10,185 bases of DNA from an uncultured Chloroflexota bacterium (lineage in GTDB: Bacteria > Chloroflexota > Limnocylindria > Limnocylindrales > CSP1-4): contig CAIYQJ010000083.1 in the NCBI GenBank assembly GCA_903928275.1, positions 1 to 10,185 on the forward strand. The letters are read 5' to 3'. This document shows, in pieces, positions 1-6,423 of this stretch. Position 1 is the first letter of the stretch. The number at the start of each line of letters is the position of its first letter. Made by a program: the position numbers and the translations under genes. A model generated the notes under the pieces. That model was not told the DNA's origin, ran no database searches, and saw only the letters and a program-made list of their open reading frames with translations.

Positions 1-1
1 G

Positions 2-1696
2 CTGGAACGTCGTCTTCCGATCCGGAGGGACACGCTGCGCGCGGATGCCGTCGCCGGCCTCGTGCTCGGCGTGCAGAGCGTGCCCGATGGCCTCGCCACC
101 GGGCTGCTCGCGGGGGTCAACCCGCTCGCGGGCCTGTATGCGTACATGGTCGGCACGTTCACCGGCGCCCTGATCACCAGCTCCACGTTCATGGCTATCC
201 AGGGGACGGGTGCGATGGCCATGATCGTGGCGGACGTCCCCGGGTTGCACGAATCCGCGGACGCCGAGCGGGCGCTGGTCACGCTCTCGATCCTCACCGG
301 CGTCATCATGCTCGTGGCCGGGCTCCTCAAGCTCGGGGGTCTCCTGCGGTTCGTGTCCAACGCGGTGATGGTGGGGTTCATCAACGCCGTGGGCGTGAAC
401 ATCGTCCTGGGCCAGCTCGCGAACTTCACCGGCTACAGCGCCGAGGGCGCGAACCGCGTCGTCCGCGCCTTCAACACCTTCGTGAACCCGAGTCAGCTCC
501 ACCTCCAGACCGTCCTGGTCGGGATCGCCACCATCGCCCTGATCCTCCTGCTCGAGCGGACGAGGGTCGGTGCCCTCGGCCTCGTGGTGGCCGTCGTGAT
601 CACCTCCGCCGGCGCGCTCCTCCTCGGGTGGCAGGTCGCCACCCTCAACGATCTGGGCGTGGTCGCCAGCTCGCTGCCGCGCCCCACGGCACCGCTGCTC
701 GATCTCGTGCCGGTGCTGCTCCTCCCGGCGGCGTCGCTGGCGTTCGTTGGCCTCGTCCAGGGGGCGGGCATCTCCGCGAACTTCCCCAACGCGGACGGTA
801 CCTACGGGGACGTGTCGCGCGACTTCGTCGGTCAGGGCGCGGCCAGCGTGGCGGCGGGGGTGTTCCAGGGGATGCCGGTCGGCGGGTCGGTCTCGGCGTC
901 GGCGCTCAACAAGGCCGCGGGCGCGCGTTCGCGCCAGTCACTCCTGATCGCGGGCCTGGTGATGGCGGTCGTGACCGTCGCATTCGGGGCGGCGGTCGGC
1001 AAGGTCGCCATGCCCGCCCTGGCTGGCCTGCTCATGCTCATCGGCTTCCGCACCGTCAAGCCGGCGGACCTGCAGTCCGTCTGGCGGACCGGCACCGTGC
1101 AGAAGGTCGTCCTCGTGGTGACCTTCCTGCTGACGATGGTCATCCCACTCCAGTACGCCGTGCTGGTCGGGGTGGGGGTCTCGATGATCCTGTACGTCGT
1201 CCGCCAGTCGAACAAGGTCACCATCGCGCGCTGGGAGCTCACCGCCGAGGGCCACGTGATCGAGACGGACCCCCCGGCGACCCTCGCGGCCGACGACGTG
1301 GTGGTCCTCCAGCCCTACGGCAGCCTGTTCTTCGCGGCCGCGCCGGTGTTCGAGACCTTGCTGCCGGCCGTGACCGACGCCTCGCGCAACAGCGTCGTGA
1401 TCGTCCGCCTGCGCGGGCGGACCGACCTCGGGACCACGTTCATGGACGTGCTCCTCCGCTATGCGGAGAGCCTCGCGGCGGTCGGAAGCAAGCTCGTCGT
1501 CGTTTCCACCAACGACCGGATCGACGAGCAGCTGAGCCTGACGGGCATCACGGCCGTGATCGGCGCCGAGAACGTCTATGCCGGCGACGAGCGGGTGGGG
1601 GCCGCTGTCAGGCGGGCCTACGACGACGCGGTCGTCTGGGTCGCGGCCCGTCCGGATCGCCGGAGCACCGGGCCGGGCTCAGCGGGCGGCGGCTGA
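2..1696 (+). CDS. SulP (SLC26) family inorganic anion transporter with C-terminal STAS domain, 5'-truncated by window edge
   Basis: This is an inner-membrane secondary transporter for sulfate, bicarbonate or a similar anion. The reading frame is open back to base 2. The 20 residues before the first in-frame GTG (62) read like the usual SulP segment just ahead of TM1 (RRDTLRADAVAGL), so the real start lies upstream and 564 residues are visible. Hydrophobic segments fill visible residues of about 15-400. The family loop between core helices is recognisable at 288-303 (FQGMPVGGSVSASALN, equivalent to the common PVTGSFSRTAVN). A soluble STAS domain follows at about 430-545 (from VVVLQPYGSLFF to the VYAGDERVGAAV region), and its helix motif has TDLGTTFMD in place of the usual D-S-T/S-G. 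The last 20 residues are a polar tail. The gene converges on the alkyl sulfatase and ends in a shared hairpin. The family call is secure; the substrate is not, and sulfate is only suggested by the neighbour. Confidence 0.93.
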   Translation: MERRLPIRRDTLRADAVAGLVLGVQSVPDGLATGLLAGVNPLAGLYAYMVGTFTGALITSSTFMAIQGTGAMAMIVADVPGLHESADAERALVTLSILTGVIMLVAGLLKLGGLLRFVSNAVMVGFINAVGVNIVLGQLANFTGYSAEGANRVVRAFNTFVNPSQLHLQTVLVGIATIALILLLERTRVGALGLVVAVVITSAGALLLGWQVATLNDLGVVASSLPRPTAPLLDLVPVLLLPAASLAFVGLVQGAGISANFPNADGTYGDVSRDFVGQGAASVAAGVFQGMPVGGSVSASALNKAAGARSRQSLLIAGLVMAVVTVAFGAAVGKVAMPALAGLLMLIGFRTVKPADLQSVWRTGTVQKVVLVVTFLLTMVIPLQYAVLVGVGVSMILYVVRQSNKVTIARWELTAEGHVIETDPPATLAADDVVVLQPYGSLFFAAAPVFETLLPAVTDASRNSVVIVRLRGRTDLGTTFMDVLLRYAESLAAVGSKLVVVSTNDRIDEQLSLTGITAVIGAENVYAGDERVGAAVRRAYDDAVVWVAARPDRRSTGPGSAGGG

Positions 1697-1736
1697 CACG
1701 CCGCCGCCGCCAGCCGAAGGCAGGCGGCGGCGTGTC
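1695..1736. terminator. Bidirectional hairpin terminator between SulP and alkyl sulfatase
   Basis: A perfect 14-bp stem (GACACGCCGCCGCC at 1695-1708 pairing with 1723-1736) encloses a 14-nt loop that can itself pair GCC with GGC. The stem begins inside the SulP stop codon (TGA, 1694-1696) and ends 17 nt from the stop of the convergent alkyl sulfatase (1754). There is no T-tract on either side, which is common for hairpins in very GC-rich genomes. It fills most of the 57-bp gap between the converging genes and so probably serves both. Confidence 0.75.
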
Positions 1737-1753
1737 GGGCTGCGAGAGGGCCG

Positions 1754-3616
1754 TCAGGGGGTGACGATCGCGAAGTCCGGGTCGGGCGCGTCGAGCACGG
1801 CCATGAGCCGCCCGAGGACCGCGACGTCGCCCTCGTACACGATCCCGGCCGTGGAGCCGGCAAGCAGCCCGGGAAGACCGGACCGGGCCATCCGAAGGAC
1901 GAGGTCGGCCCCGTCGGCCGGGGCGAACCGGTGGACCAGCACCCCGTTGCGCAGATCGAGCCGATAGGACTCGCCGACGTCCGTGAGCACGACGCCGATC
2001 GAGAGCGAGAGGTCCCAGGCGCGTGGCCCATCGACCCGGATCGAGATCGCGTCGAAGATCTGCTCCGGCGTGAGCGCCGCCAGCAGGTCGGCGGACGTGG
2101 CCCGGACGGGGGTGCCGAAATTGCCCTGCCGCAGCTCGGTCGTCCCGGCCAGGAAGGCGCTTCGCCAGGTCCCGTTCTCGGCCCCGAAGCCCAGCTGCTC
2201 GAACGTGTCGGCCTGGAGGGCGGCTGCGGCCGCGTGCGACGGGTCGGCGAACAGCACGTGGTTGAGCAGCTCCGTGGCCCAGCGGAAGTCGCCGTCATCG
2301 AACGCCGTCCGCGCCAGGGCCACCACGGCGTCGGCGCCGCCCATCGCGGCCACGTAGCGCTTCGCTCTCGCCTCGGGCACGTGCTCCCAGAGGTGTGCCG
2401 GGTTCCCGTCGTACCAACCCATGTAGCGCTGGTAGATGGCCTTCACGTTGTGGCTCACGGAGCCGTAGTAGCCCCGCGCGTGCCACGCCCGCTCGAGGGC
2501 GGGCGGCATCTGCATCGCCTCGGCGATCTCCGAGCCCACCATGCCCCGATTGAGCATCCGCAGCGTCTGGTCGTGGACGTAGGCGTACAGGTCGCGCTGC
2601 TCACCCAGGTAGCGGATGGCCCTCTCACGGCCCCAGGTCGGCCAGTGGTGCGACGCGAACACGACGTCGAGGCGGTCGCCGAAGCGGTCGATGGCCTCGG
2701 TCAGGTATCGCGCCCAGATGCGCGGGTCGCGGACGAGCGCGCCCCGGAGCGTGAGGATGTTGTGGAACGTGTGAGTCGCGTTCTCGGCCATGCACAGGGC
2801 GGCGCGGTCGGGGAACAGAACGTTCATCTCCGCGGGCGCCTCGGTGCCCGGCGTGAGCTGGAACTCCATGCGGATCCCGTCGACCACCCTGGTGTCGCCC
2901 GTGCCCGTGATCGTGTTGGTCGGGACGATGAGCGTCGGGGTGCCGGTCGAGTTGGTCTGGCCCAGGCCGGCGCCGATCTGGCCCTCCGGTCCCCGCGCCA
3001 GTACGGCGCCGTACATGTACCCGGACCGCCGGGTCATGGCCGTGCCTACGTAGACGTTCTCCGCGACCGCCTCGTCGATGAAGCCCTCCGGCGCGATGAC
3101 CACGCACCGGCCGGAATCGACATCCCCCTGGGTCGTGACGCCCTTCACGCCGCCGAAGTGGTCGATGTGGCTGTGGGTGTAGACCACGCCGACGACGGGC
3201 CGATCGCCGCGGTGCTCGCGGTAGAGCGCCAGCGCGGCTGCGGCCGTCTCGAAGCTGATCAGCGGGTCGATCACCAGCACCCCGGTGTCGCCCTCGACGA
3301 ACGTGACGTTCGAGAGATCCATTCCTCGGACCTGGTAGATGCCGGGCACCACCTCGAACAGCCCGTCGATCGCGGTGAGCTGAGACTGGCGCCACAGGCT
3401 GGGGTTCGCCGTCGCGGGCGGCGGTCCGTCAAGGAATCGGTAGCTCTCGTTGTCCCAGATGACCCGGCCGTCGGCGGCGCGGACAATGCAGGGATCCAGG
3501 CGGCCGACGAAGCCTCGGCGGGCATCGTCGAAGTCGGCGGTGTCGTCGAACGGAAGGGCGTCGAGCACCTCCCCGTTGGCCCGGCGGATCGACTCGGCGG
3601 CGCGCGGCGCGGTCAT
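1754..3616 (-). CDS. Alkyl sulfatase, SdsA1/BDS1 type (metallo-beta-lactamase fold, dimerisation and SCP2-like domains)
   Basis: This 620-residue protein should hydrolyse alkyl sulfate esters to alcohol plus sulfate at a two-zinc site. The metallo-beta-lactamase domain covers about 80-330, with the THSHIDH motif at 147-153 (H148, H150, D152, H153). Further likely ligands are E259, E278 and H323 (ASHHWP). From memory of Pseudomonas SdsA1 (H169, H171, D173, H174, E280, E299, H344) every ligand matches with a constant offset of 21. The same offset puts the sulfate-binding stretch at 286-291 and R296. The alkyl-sulfatase dimerisation domain is about 335-480, and an SCP2-like domain is about 500-620. 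I chose the ATG at 3616 because GAGAGGGG precedes it by 4 nt and the frame upstream runs into the promoter. No signal peptide is visible, unlike secreted SdsA1, so a cytoplasmic enzyme is likely. Primary versus secondary alkyl sulfate preference cannot be settled here. Confidence 0.93.
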   Translation of the reverse strand: MTAPRAAESIRRANGEVLDALPFDDTADFDDARRGFVGRLDPCIVRAADGRVIWDNESYRFLDGPPPATANPSLWRQSQLTAIDGLFEVVPGIYQVRGMDLSNVTFVEGDTGVLVIDPLISFETAAAALALYREHRGDRPVVGVVYTHSHIDHFGGVKGVTTQGDVDSGRCVVIAPEGFIDEAVAENVYVGTAMTRRSGYMYGAVLARGPEGQIGAGLGQTNSTGTPTLIVPTNTITGTGDTRVVDGIRMEFQLTPGTEAPAEMNVLFPDRAALCMAENATHTFHNILTLRGALVRDPRIWARYLTEAIDRFGDRLDVVFASHHWPTWGRERAIRYLGEQRDLYAYVHDQTLRMLNRGMVGSEIAEAMQMPPALERAWHARGYYGSVSHNVKAIYQRYMGWYDGNPAHLWEHVPEARAKRYVAAMGGADAVVALARTAFDDGDFRWATELLNHVLFADPSHAAAAALQADTFEQLGFGAENGTWRSAFLAGTTELRQGNFGTPVRATSADLLAALTPEQIFDAISIRVDGPRAWDLSLSIGVVLTDVGESYRLDLRNGVLVHRFAPADGADLVLRMARSGLPGLLAGSTAGIVYEGDVAVLGRLMAVLDAPDPDFAIVTP

Positions 3617-3620
3617 GCTT

Positions 3621-3628
3621 CCCCTCTC
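3621..3628 (-). promoter_or_regulatory. Shine-Dalgarno site fixing the alkyl sulfatase start
   Basis: On the minus strand GAGAGGGG lies 4 nt before the ATG at 3614-3616. A longer in-frame start at 3676 would lie right beside the predicted transcription start and would add 20 residues unlike anything in the family, so the 3616 start is preferred. Confidence 0.7.
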
Positions 3629-3679
3629 GGTGCGTGTGGCGGATTCGATGGGACGCGACACGCAGCCGCGGCGCACGTG

Positions 3680-3708
3680 ATTCTAGATTCCGCGGATGCC
3701 ACGGTCAA
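3680..3708 (-). promoter_or_regulatory. Sigma70-like promoter for the alkyl sulfatase gene
   Basis: Reading the minus strand, TTGACC (3708-3703) is followed by a 17-bp spacer and TAGAAT (3685-3680). Both hexamers match the sigma70 consensus at 5 of 6 positions with ideal spacing. Transcription would begin near 3673, giving a 5' leader of roughly 57 nt before the ATG at 3616. In DNA this GC-rich such a match is unlikely to be accidental. I saw no clear operator repeat beside it. Confidence 0.65.
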
Positions 3709-3815
3709 CGCACGGGGTCGAAGAGCGAGAGACGCGACCGCGCGGCCCCGGCGAACCAGCCACGGCCGGCGGTGTCGGGGGCAGACACCCTCGTCCCGGC
3801 GCTGGCGGAGGGCAC

Positions 3816-3902
3816 CCCAAAGAGATCGTCGTTCTGCTTGGCGGAACCTACCTCGTGTGGGTCGCCACGGTCGACGCGGACGGCATGCCCAATGTTGGAG
3901 TT
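3816..3902 (+). pseudogene. 5' fragment of a pyridoxamine 5'-phosphate oxidase-like (FMN-binding split-barrel) gene, cut by an IS end
   Basis: The frame here reads PKEIVVLLGGTYLVWVATVDADGMPNVGV. This resembles the N-terminus of the small PPOX-like flavin-binding proteins: a short helix, then the first barrel strand with the ATVDADGxPNV signature. The similarity stops at 3902, exactly where the IS3-type left end begins. An SD-like GGAGGG (3807-3812) sits just ahead, but the following codon is CAC instead of a start, and the only in-frame ATG (3696) lies upstream of it and would add 40 atypical residues. So the start appears lost as well as the 3' part. About 30 residues survive from a protein of usually 130-160. 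The rest of the barrel is not found elsewhere in the window. Recognition is by motif memory only and the match is short, hence moderate confidence. Confidence 0.55.
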
Positions 3903-4232
3903 GACCCGCCCCCGGTTTCGTGGACACCTGACGCTGTGGGGGTTGCTCCCCCAGAGGAGTCCCGGTGGCGAACCCGAAGCGTCCCGACTGTCCAGCTGAG
4001 TTCCGAGCCGAAGCCGCCCGGCTTGCCCGTTCACCCGGCCGAACGGTCGTGGGCGTGGCCCGCGATCTCGTCGTCGCCCGGGAATCGGTCCGCCGCCGGG
4101 CCAGGCAGGCGGAGATCGCTGCCGGCCGAGCCGACGGCCTCACGACCGAGGAGCGCGAGGAGGTGCGCACGCTCCGCCCCCGGGGTCATCCGGGGGAGAC
4201 CGGCGAGCGCGACCCCGTCGCCTGGGCGGCGC
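3902..4232 (+). mobile_element. IS3-family insertion sequence remnant: left end plus partial orfA
   Basis: The left terminus begins with TGACCCGCCCCCGGTTTCGTGGACAC at 3902, resembling the 5'-TGA-ending inverted repeats of IS3-family elements. It is followed by a leader containing a 6-bp hairpin (TGGGGG 3937-3942 with CCCCCA 3948-3953), an SD sequence (AGAGGAG, 3954-3960) and a GTG-started orfA at 3965. There is no orfB with its DDE transposase core and no right inverted repeat, because the next gene starts at 4233. The element is therefore dead and truncated. The right boundary given is where the neighbouring gene ends, not an observed IS end. Confidence 0.68.
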
Positions 4233-4246
4233 TCATCGAACCGTGA
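3965..4246 (+). pseudogene. IS3-family transposase OrfA (helix-turn-helix), degraded
   Basis: OrfA is the DNA-binding half of the IS3 transposase, normally made alone or fused to OrfB by frameshifting. The GTG start is preceded by AGAGGAG with a 4-nt gap. The translation follows the usual OrfA pattern: PAEFRAEAARLARSPGRTVV, the helix-turn-helix region, RQAEIAAGRADGLTTEERE, then the start of the leucine-zipper segment. Decay is visible: two to three extra residues near the N-terminus (KRPDCPAEF where KRYPAEF is usual), DLVVARESVRRRA in place of the DLGVSRESLRLW-type recognition helix, and after about residue 70 the frame loses the REN-R-LREEREILKKA pattern. The nominal stop overlaps the 3' end of the opposite-strand gene by 14 bp, so the last 20 or so residues are probably not original IS sequence. 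Confidence 0.72.
4177..4196 (-). terminator. Candidate hairpin downstream of the phospholipase C-like gene
   Basis: CCCCCGG (4177-4183) pairs with CCGGGGG (4190-4196) around a 6-nt loop. It lies about 37 nt past the stop codon of the minus-strand gene ending at 4233 and has no T-tract. It falls inside the decayed part of the IS orfA, so it may be a chance structure recruited after the rearrangement, or no terminator at all. Confidence 0.35.
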
Positions 4247-6413
4247 AGGTGGCCTCCTGCGTCCAGGACGGCAGGTTGTTGGCGGTGCATCCACCAGTCT
4301 TGTGTGTCGTCTCGACACACGTACCGGTGACCGGGCCGGCGAAAGTCAGGGTCGCGGTCTTGCCGTCGATCGTGCCTGTCACCACCGGCTTCCACTGCGT
4401 CGTCACATCCCACTGGATCTCGCCGACAACCGAGATCTCGCCGGCAACCGAGACCGAGGGCCAGGTGACGGTCTCGCGGTACGTCACCGTGGCCGTGGCG
4501 GCGACGATCCCGGCGGTCGAGTCATAAGTGCCGGCTAGCGCCAGATCGGCGCTGCCGGCGAGCTTGATCACATAGCCGTTGAACGGGATCGAGAGACGGA
4601 TGGGCACCTTGCTGACCGATCCCTCGAGGGCATAGGTGCTCTCGCTTGTCTGGGTCGCGGTGATCACGAGGGGGGCGAGGACCGGGGTCAACGGGAGCAG
4701 GCTCGCTGCTTCCGCGCTCACCAGGCCATCGACGAGGGTCAGGCCGGCATCGGAGGGATAGTCGGACCGGACGAGGACGCCGCCCATGTCAAGCCCCACG
4801 GCGTACTCGACCTTCGTGAACGCGGGCTTGGTCCCCTCCCCGGGGAAGATGATGTCGTGCAGCCCGTCGGCGTTGGTGCAGTCCGCGAGGTCGATCTCGA
4901 ACTCGCCGTCCTTGACGTCGGTCGGCGGGGCCAGGTACGTGCGCTCCTCGGTCGCGCCATCCTTCCTCGTCAGTCGGACGAACAGCAGGACCGATTGCTC
5001 GGTGTCTTTCATGAGGTTCGGGTCGGGCGTGGCCGCGTATCCGCCGCCCTGCATGACGGGACGGACGGCGATGGTCCCGCTGACGACCGGCGCCTGGGTG
5101 TCCGGGTCGACCTTGACCGACGCCACCTTCACCTCGACGAGCGGCATGAACAGCTCCATGAGCCGTTCCGCACCCCAGATGGCGGTAGGGACGAGCCTCT
5201 GCGCCTGGCTCTGCACGACCTCGTAGTTCACTTGCCCCGGGTACGAACCCCAGCCTCGCGCCTTGAGCCAGGACGTGTGCGCCATGATCAGGGGTGCGCC
5301 CGACGCGTCGGCGATCGTGTAGTACCCGGTCTTCGGGTCGAGGGTCTTCGGGTCGAGGACGGGCGCGGGGTAGACGATGCCGTTGCCCACGCCGATACCG
5401 TTGAAGGCCCCGACGTTGAGGGCCGTCGTCGTGCCGGTCCAGTCCACGTAGGGGATCGTGTCCGTCGAGAAGAAGTGGCTGTTGACCCACCCGGCGATCG
5501 TCGTCATGACGGCGTCGGGCGTCACGTCCGCGCGGATCCCGGCAAGGAGGTCCGGATCGAGCTGGCGGTCGAGCCATGCCTGCTCGAGGCCCCAGGACCA
5601 GTTGGTGATGTACTCGTAGGCGTCGGCGCGCATGTCGGCGAGAAGTGCGGCGGCGCGCCAGTCACCGGGGTGGCTGTCGTTGCGGACGTGGGCCGGCACC
5701 GACATGTCGGCAGCCAGGTGCATCGTCTCGCCGAGACTCCGCCACGCAGCGGCGTACTTCCACTGGGCTTCCGCGACGGTGTTCGCCGTCAGCGCCCGCG
5801 AGAGTTCGAGGGTGCCGTTCATCCAGTTGTACGGGTTGTCCGAAGCGGTCGTGGCCCACGTCACTGCGTCGACCTGCGGGTTGGCGCCCATGACCAGCGA
5901 CCCCATCACCGCCGGGATGTCCGTCAGGTAGGCGGGTCCCAGGTCCGTGACGGGGTTGTAGAAGTGCCGGAGCGACATGTACAGCTCGGGCTCGTCCGCG
6001 GTGAACCCCCCGTCGATCACCCAGCCGGAGAATGCGGAGTTGACGGTCTTCGAGGCGGCCTCGTACTCGGCGCCCTTGTCCTTCGTCTCCACCCGTGCGG
6101 TCACGGTCAGGCCTGCGGGTCTGAAGACGTTCGCGACCGCGTCAGGGGAGACGTCCGCGTTCAGGGCGACGACCTTGTACTTCCCGCTCGGCGATAGCGG
6201 CAGGAAGTCGTATCGCTTGAATGCCGCGCCCTCCTCGCCCTTCACGATCTCGCGCATGAAGAGGCCGCCGGCCATCTGGTTGATCTTCCGGTGCGCGCCA
6301 CCGCCGAGCGTCTGGCCGGGCTGGTTGTTCGCGTAGCCCAGGACCGGGGCGACCGGGCCGACCGCGAGGACCGCCGCGAGCGCCAGCGCGGCGGTGAGAG
6401 GTCGTCGTCTCAT
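4233..6413 (-). CDS. Secreted zinc-dependent phospholipase C / P1-nuclease-fold protein with beta-rich C-terminal region
   Basis: This 726-residue protein is exported: MRRRP, a hydrophobic stretch to about residue 26, then the mature chain from near YANNQ. The zinc hydrolase region is about 27-425. H41 sits about 14 residues into the mature chain, as H14 does in Bacillus cereus PLC. DEP-x7-HFYNP at 140-153 supplies H150. H232-LAA-D236-MSVPA-H242 keeps the exact H118/D122/H128 spacing of PLC, followed by RNDSH248 and DAYE (264-267). The downstream H-x3-E pair of PLC is not at its usual distance, so H248 and D264/E267 may fill that metal site. Residues 426-726 are beta-rich and unassigned, with C699 and C709 able to form a disulfide. 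The ATG at 6413 is preferred for its GAGG SD with a 6-nt gap; a GTG at 6425 would overlap the upstream stop as GTGA. The substrate (phospholipid, nucleic acid or other phosphoester) is unknown. Confidence 0.75.
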   Translation of the reverse strand: MRRRPLTAALALAAVLAVGPVAPVLGYANNQPGQTLGGGAHRKINQMAGGLFMREIVKGEEGAAFKRYDFLPLSPSGKYKVVALNADVSPDAVANVFRPAGLTVTARVETKDKGAEYEAASKTVNSAFSGWVIDGGFTADEPELYMSLRHFYNPVTDLGPAYLTDIPAVMGSLVMGANPQVDAVTWATTASDNPYNWMNGTLELSRALTANTVAEAQWKYAAAWRSLGETMHLAADMSVPAHVRNDSHPGDWRAAALLADMRADAYEYITNWSWGLEQAWLDRQLDPDLLAGIRADVTPDAVMTTIAGWVNSHFFSTDTIPYVDWTGTTTALNVGAFNGIGVGNGIVYPAPVLDPKTLDPKTGYYTIADASGAPLIMAHTSWLKARGWGSYPGQVNYEVVQSQAQRLVPTAIWGAERLMELFMPLVEVKVASVKVDPDTQAPVVSGTIAVRPVMQGGGYAATPDPNLMKDTEQSVLLFVRLTRKDGATEERTYLAPPTDVKDGEFEIDLADCTNADGLHDIIFPGEGTKPAFTKVEYAVGLDMGGVLVRSDYPSDAGLTLVDGLVSAEAASLLPLTPVLAPLVITATQTSESTYALEGSVSKVPIRLSIPFNGYVIKLAGSADLALAGTYDSTAGIVAATATVTYRETVTWPSVSVAGEISVVGEIQWDVTTQWKPVVTGTIDGKTATLTFAGPVTGTCVETTHKTGGCTANNLPSWTQEATFTVR
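5329..5358 (-). repeat. Perfect 15-bp tandem duplication inside the phospholipase C-like gene
   Basis: GTCTTCGGGTCGAGG occurs twice head to tail (5329-5343 and 5344-5358). On the coding strand it repeats five codons in frame and yields LDPKTLDPKTG at about residues 353-363. It lies in a loop between the metal-binding region and the segment before the beta-rich region, and looks like a recent slippage or duplication product. Confidence 0.8.
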
Positions 6414-6419
6414 GTCGCG

Positions 6420-6423
6420 CCTC
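6420..6423 (-). promoter_or_regulatory. Shine-Dalgarno site for the phospholipase C-like gene, lying in the stop codon of the upstream gene
   Basis: On the minus strand GAGG is 6 nt ahead of the ATG at 6411-6413, and its GA is part of the upstream gene's TGA stop (6422-6424). This places the second gene's initiation site where terminating ribosomes arrive, so translational coupling of the two genes is likely. Confidence 0.55.

Noticed and set aside
62..64. GTG at 62 as the SulP start
   Set aside because: It falls inside TM1, and the preceding 20 in-frame residues match the usual SulP pre-TM1 segment.
628..1764. 378-codon frame in another phase inside the SulP gene
   Set aside because: The translation is extremely Arg/Gly-rich, while the overlapping frame is an unmistakable transporter.
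3614..3676. Longer alkyl sulfatase start at 3676
   Set aside because: It lies next to the predicted transcription start and lacks an SD, whereas the ATG at 3616 has GAGAGGGG at a good distance.
1931..3904. 657-codon open frame on the plus strand opposite the alkyl sulfatase
   Set aside because: It shadows the wobble positions of a clearly recognisable enzyme gene. Its translation is Arg/Gly/His-rich with no motif and no SD. The long antisense frame is an effect of high GC.
3937..3953. Hairpin TGGGGG/CCCCCA ahead of the IS orfA as an independent terminator
   Set aside because: It has only a 6-bp stem inside the IS leader, directly beside the orfA SD. More likely it is part of the IS, limiting read-through translation.
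3696..4538. 280-codon plus-strand frame running from the PPOX-like fragment through the IS into the PLC-like gene
   Set aside because: Only the segment 3816-3902 looks like protein. The rest reads orfA in the wrong phase and then shadows the opposite gene, so it is not one gene.
4857..6197. 446-codon plus-strand frame opposite the PLC-like gene
   Set aside because: It has biased composition (Arg, Val, Asp, His), no recognisable motif, and lies fully antisense to a gene with a signal peptide and metal-binding motifs.
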